From Branchiostoma floridae (lineage: Eukaryota; Chordata; Leptocardii; Amphioxiformes; Branchiostomatidae): 64,000 nt of DNA. The DNA lies in assembly GCF_000003815.2 (NCBI RefSeq), contig NC_049983.1, positions 23,579,639 to 23,643,638 on the forward strand. Reading direction: 5' to 3'. The notes beneath the pieces are model-generated. The model saw only the letters and a program-made list of their open reading frames with translations, ran no database searches and was not told the origin of the DNA. How positions within the stretch are numbered: position 1 is the first letter of the stretch; each line of letters begins with the position of its first letter. A program made the translations under genes and the position numbers. Of the stretch, positions 60,900 to 64,000 are shown one piece after another.

Positions 60900-61339
60900 G
60901 TATTCTATCAACACAGATGAGCTTTCATGCTCATATTGTATGATGTATGCATCTCATACAACCAATATGATTTGGTCCTGGTAAGTGAGAGGACGAAAAT
61001 GGATTCGTAATGACCATGACCATGTACACTAGTAGACTGACACACTAGTACTACTAGACTTAGATTAACTGGTGACGCAATTTAGACTTTGATTATAACT
61101 AATGGGAGTTTATCTATCTATTTGAATAGACATCTATTTCTGACGACTTTTTATATTAATACAAAAAATTGGAATATCTTAACAAAGAGCGCAGTATCAC
61201 CAAAAAAGGTAACCGGTGATACCACCGTCATTTACAAATATTATGTCAATTTCACTACATACCATAACTACCTAAACCTACCCCATTTTTGCAATGATGC
61301 ACTTTCCCTATGCGTGTTTTACAATGCACCTATAAAAAA

Positions 61340-62725
61340 ACAAAGCAATTCAGCACCAGGGACGGTACTGTGTGACTGCAATTCGGCACCAGGGACGGTA
61401 TTGTTAGTGTGATTGTAATTCAGCACCAGTGATGGTACTGTTAGTGTGACTGCAATTCAGCACCAGGGACGGTACTGTTAGTGTAACTGCAATTCAGACC
61501 AGGGACGGTACTGTTAGTGTGGCCGCAATTCAGCACCAGGAACGGTACTGTTAGTGTGACTGCCATTCAGCACCAGGGAAGGTACTGTTAGTGTGATTGC
61601 AATTCAGCACCAGGGACGGTACTGTTAGTGTGACTGCAATTCAGCACCAGTGATGGTACTGTTGGTGTGACTGCAATTCTGCATCAGGGACGGTACTGTT
61701 AGTGTGACTGCAATTCAGGACTAGGGACAGCACTGTTAGTGTGACTGCAATTCAGCACCAGGGGAGGTACTGTTATTGTGACTGCAATTCAGCACCAGAG
61801 ACTGTACGGTTAGTGTGACTGCAAATTCAGCACCAGGGACGGTAATTTGAGTGTAACTGCATTTCAGCAATAGGGACGGTACTGTTAGTATGACTGCAAT
61901 TCAGCACGAGGGACGGCACTGTTAGTGTGACTGCAATTCAGCAAAAGGGATGGTAGTTAGTGTGGCTGCAATTCAGCATCAGGGACGGTACTGTTAGTGT
62001 GACTGCAATTCTGCACCAGGGACGGCACTGTTAGTGTGACTGCAATTCAGCATCAGGGACGGTACTGTAAGTGTGACTGCAATTCAGCACCAGGGACGGT
62101 AGTTAGTGTGGCTGCAATTCAGCATCAGGGACGGCACTGTTAGTGTGACTGCAATTCAGCACCAGGGACGGCACTGTTAGTGTGACTGCAATTCTGCACC
62201 AGGGACGGCACTGTTATTGTGACTGCAATTCAGTACCAGGGACGGTACTGTAAGTGTGACTGCAATTCAGCACCAGGGACGGTAGTTAGTGTGGCTGCAA
62301 TTCAGCATCAGGGACGGCACTGTTAGTGTGCCTGCAATTCTGCACCAGGGACGGCACTGTTAGTGTGACTGCAATTCAGCACCAGGGACGGCACTGTTAT
62401 TGTGACTACAATTCAGCATCAGGGATAGTACTGGTAGTGTGTATGCAATTCAGTATCAGGGACGGTACTGTTAGTGTGACTGCAATTCTGCATCAAGGAC
62501 GGTACTGTTAGTGTCACTGCAATTCTGCACCAATGACGGTACTCTTATTATGGCCGCAATTCAGCACCAGGGACGGTACTGTTGGTGTGACTGCAATTCA
62601 GCACCAGAAACAGTACTGTTAGTGTGACTGTAATTCAGCACTAAGGGGAGTGCTGTTAGAGTGACTGCAATGTAGCACTAGCGACTGTACTGTTAGTGTA
62701 ACTGCAATTCAGTACTAAGGACAAC
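61340..62725 (+). repeat. 37-bp minisatellite, about 37 copies
   Basis: Unit of the type CAGCACCAGGGACGGTACTG followed by TTAGTGTGACTGCAATT. Copies differ by a few bases and occasional short deletions (for example TAGTTAGTGTGGCTG units). It is noncoding; the open frames in it are repeat artefacts. Confidence 0.95.
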
Positions 62726-63361
62726 ACTTTACAGCAGATATTTACAGTCATGTTTAACAAAAAAATATTTATACAATGCAAAAAGTATTTACACATGGAT
62801 GCAATCAGCAGTCCTTCACTAGTTACAAGACAGCAGACAAATTTACACCATATCATTTACAAGTGCTTTGTAAACATTTGCTATGCTTATGAAGCTCACT
62901 TATAATTATCTCCTTTTGCATGTTAAGGAGGCACACAATCCAAAATTACTTTTGAAAATGTTTTGCATCTTATTTCTATATGGCAACGACTGTGTCCTGT
63001 CATCCTACAAAGCTGGAGTAGCAACTTTAGAGTCGCTGCATCTGTAGACTTATGCACTGGCAAGTTACCACCGTATGACACAGTAGCAACTTTAGAGTCG
63101 CCGCATTTACACACTTGCTACCATATGATACCATGGATGCTACTTTGGTCCATGTACCAGTTTGAATACCAGTACATGGTATGAATCCAAACCTTATAAT
63201 CTCGATTTTTCACATTTGAGCGGAAAGGAGGGGATGAGAGAAGTTGAACAACTGTCCTGACAAAAACAATCCTTTACTGCACAAAATGGTAGAATTAACC
63301 AAAGTTTGCCATTGCCGTTAACGTTGCTTTGTCTGTCGCGTCCAATGTTGCCCCTTGACCT
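62726..63361. other. 3' flank of the second glycosyltransferase copy
   Basis: No gene seen. A direct repeat AGCAACTTTAGAGTCG(C) occurs at about 63017 and 63085. The part from 63170 to 63361 resembles the 3' flank of the giant gene. Confidence 0.5.
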
Positions 63362-64000
63362 CTACAGGTCTGCTGCTCCAGCCGGGATACCGCAGGCCTG
63401 CAGGAAGGTGCGGTGGGATTCCTTCCAGTACCTGGACTCCACCAGCTCCTGCTTGAACTTGGCAGTATTCTTAAACTCTGCATCACTGTGCTTGAGGACA
63501 TCCTTGATTTCTTTTGCATCTCCAGCCAGATCAAAGTCGTTCACGTTCGTCTTCATGATGACACCTCTGGCTCTTTACCTGATTGATCAGGTCCTTGATC
63601 ATCTCTGCCAGGCCAGTCTTGTCGGAGATGAGGACGGGGATGCCCGCTGCGATGGCCTCAAGGCCGACCAGTCCGAACGGCTCGGAGCGGGACGGCATCA
63701 GGACCACGTTGTCCCCGATGTCCCCTTGTATTCCGTACGGCAGGACGGTTGGATTGAGGTCTCCGCTTTTCAGGTCGTCCTCCAAGATCGTCTTGCTGGA
63801 CTTGACATCATCCTCGCTGATGCCGCGCACGCGCAATTGGACGTTCTTGATCCTCTTTACACTTCCCCCATGGACTGTGCTGCGAGGTCATGACCTTTCA
63901 GTTTCTCTCCCTGCCGTTTGACAGGACAACTTTCTGCTGTCCCCCAGGTCGCACGGTGGTGGCCAGGAACATCTCGGATGGCTTCAGTGCACCTCTACTG
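63362..64000 (-). pseudogene. Second GT4 glycosyltransferase copy, 3' part, frameshifted
   Basis: Runs off the window end. It keeps the donor-binding motif PSRSEPFGLVGLEAIAAGIP and the tail HRTFLQACGIPAGAAD with a TAG at 63362-63364. At least three single- or double-base frame breaks are visible: near 63905 (after LSNGRE), near 63855 (an in-frame TAA) and near 63570 (between the Rossmann end and the tail). The last exon type is fused to the catalytic exon here, unlike in the giant gene where an intron separates a second tail. Either a decayed tandem paralogue or poor sequence quality. Confidence 0.75.

Noticed and set aside
61340-62725. CRISPR-like regular repeat
   Set aside because: The 37-bp units abut one another with no unique spacers, in a eukaryotic context. 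It is a minisatellite.

Overview
The window looks like genomic DNA of an intron-rich invertebrate. My best inference is a lancelet (Branchiostoma), because it combines a large innate-immune multidomain gene, tRNA-derived SINEs, Penelope-like and several non-LTR retrotransposons, and many minisatellites. There is one assembly gap (38119-38231). The species call is inference; no marker gene proves it.

Main content: one very large minus-strand gene fills most of the window. I followed it exon by exon from an ankyrin-coding ATG at about 49.8 kb down to a stop at 1119-1121. The 35 exons have splice sites on both sides, matching intron phases at every junction, and a total length divisible by three (about 2,967 codons before the stop). 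The predicted order is: ankyrin repeats (mostly one 33-residue repeat per phase-0 exon) - Roc GTPase - COR - second Roc GTPase with a long acidic/polar insert - COR - death-fold-like segment - TIR - DED-like domain - ZU5/UPA - 8-residue-repeat linker - complete GT-B glycosyltransferase of the GT4 type - a short second copy of the glycosyltransferase tail. At least three further exons (50.5, 52.4-53.8 and 55.1 kb) join upstream in phase, but a 55/48-bp minisatellite inside one of them breaks the reading frame in this assembly.

Layout: 0-2.8 kb, gene 3' end and glycosyltransferase. 2.8-8.7 kb, linker, ZU5/UPA, DED, TIR and death-fold exons. 8.9-10.4 kb, dead RLE-type LINE in an intron. 10.5-16.3 kb, Roc2-COR2. 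17.3-22.3 kb, Roc1-COR1. 22.9-27 kb, broken CR1-like LINE. 27.5-32.3 kb and 46.8-49.8 kb, ankyrin exons inside tandem units of about 1 kb. 32.84-46.51 kb, a 13.7-kb composite of nested mobile DNA that splits that tandem array. 50-55 kb, upstream exons, minisatellite and SINEs. 56.2-59.1 kb, a plus-strand gene for a 93-residue mucin-like type I membrane protein with a TATA box and an RFX-type X-box. 59.9-60.9 kb, Penelope-like element with GIY-YIG endonuclease. 61.3-62.7 kb, 37-bp minisatellite. 63.4-64.0 kb, a frameshifted second copy of the glycosyltransferase 3' end, so the large gene belongs to a local tandem family.

How it may work (inference): ankyrin repeats sense, two Roc-COR switches gate, death-fold/TIR/DED/ZU5-UPA modules signal, and the GT4 domain could act as an enzymatic effector or regulator. 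This is the candidate undescribed system in the window.
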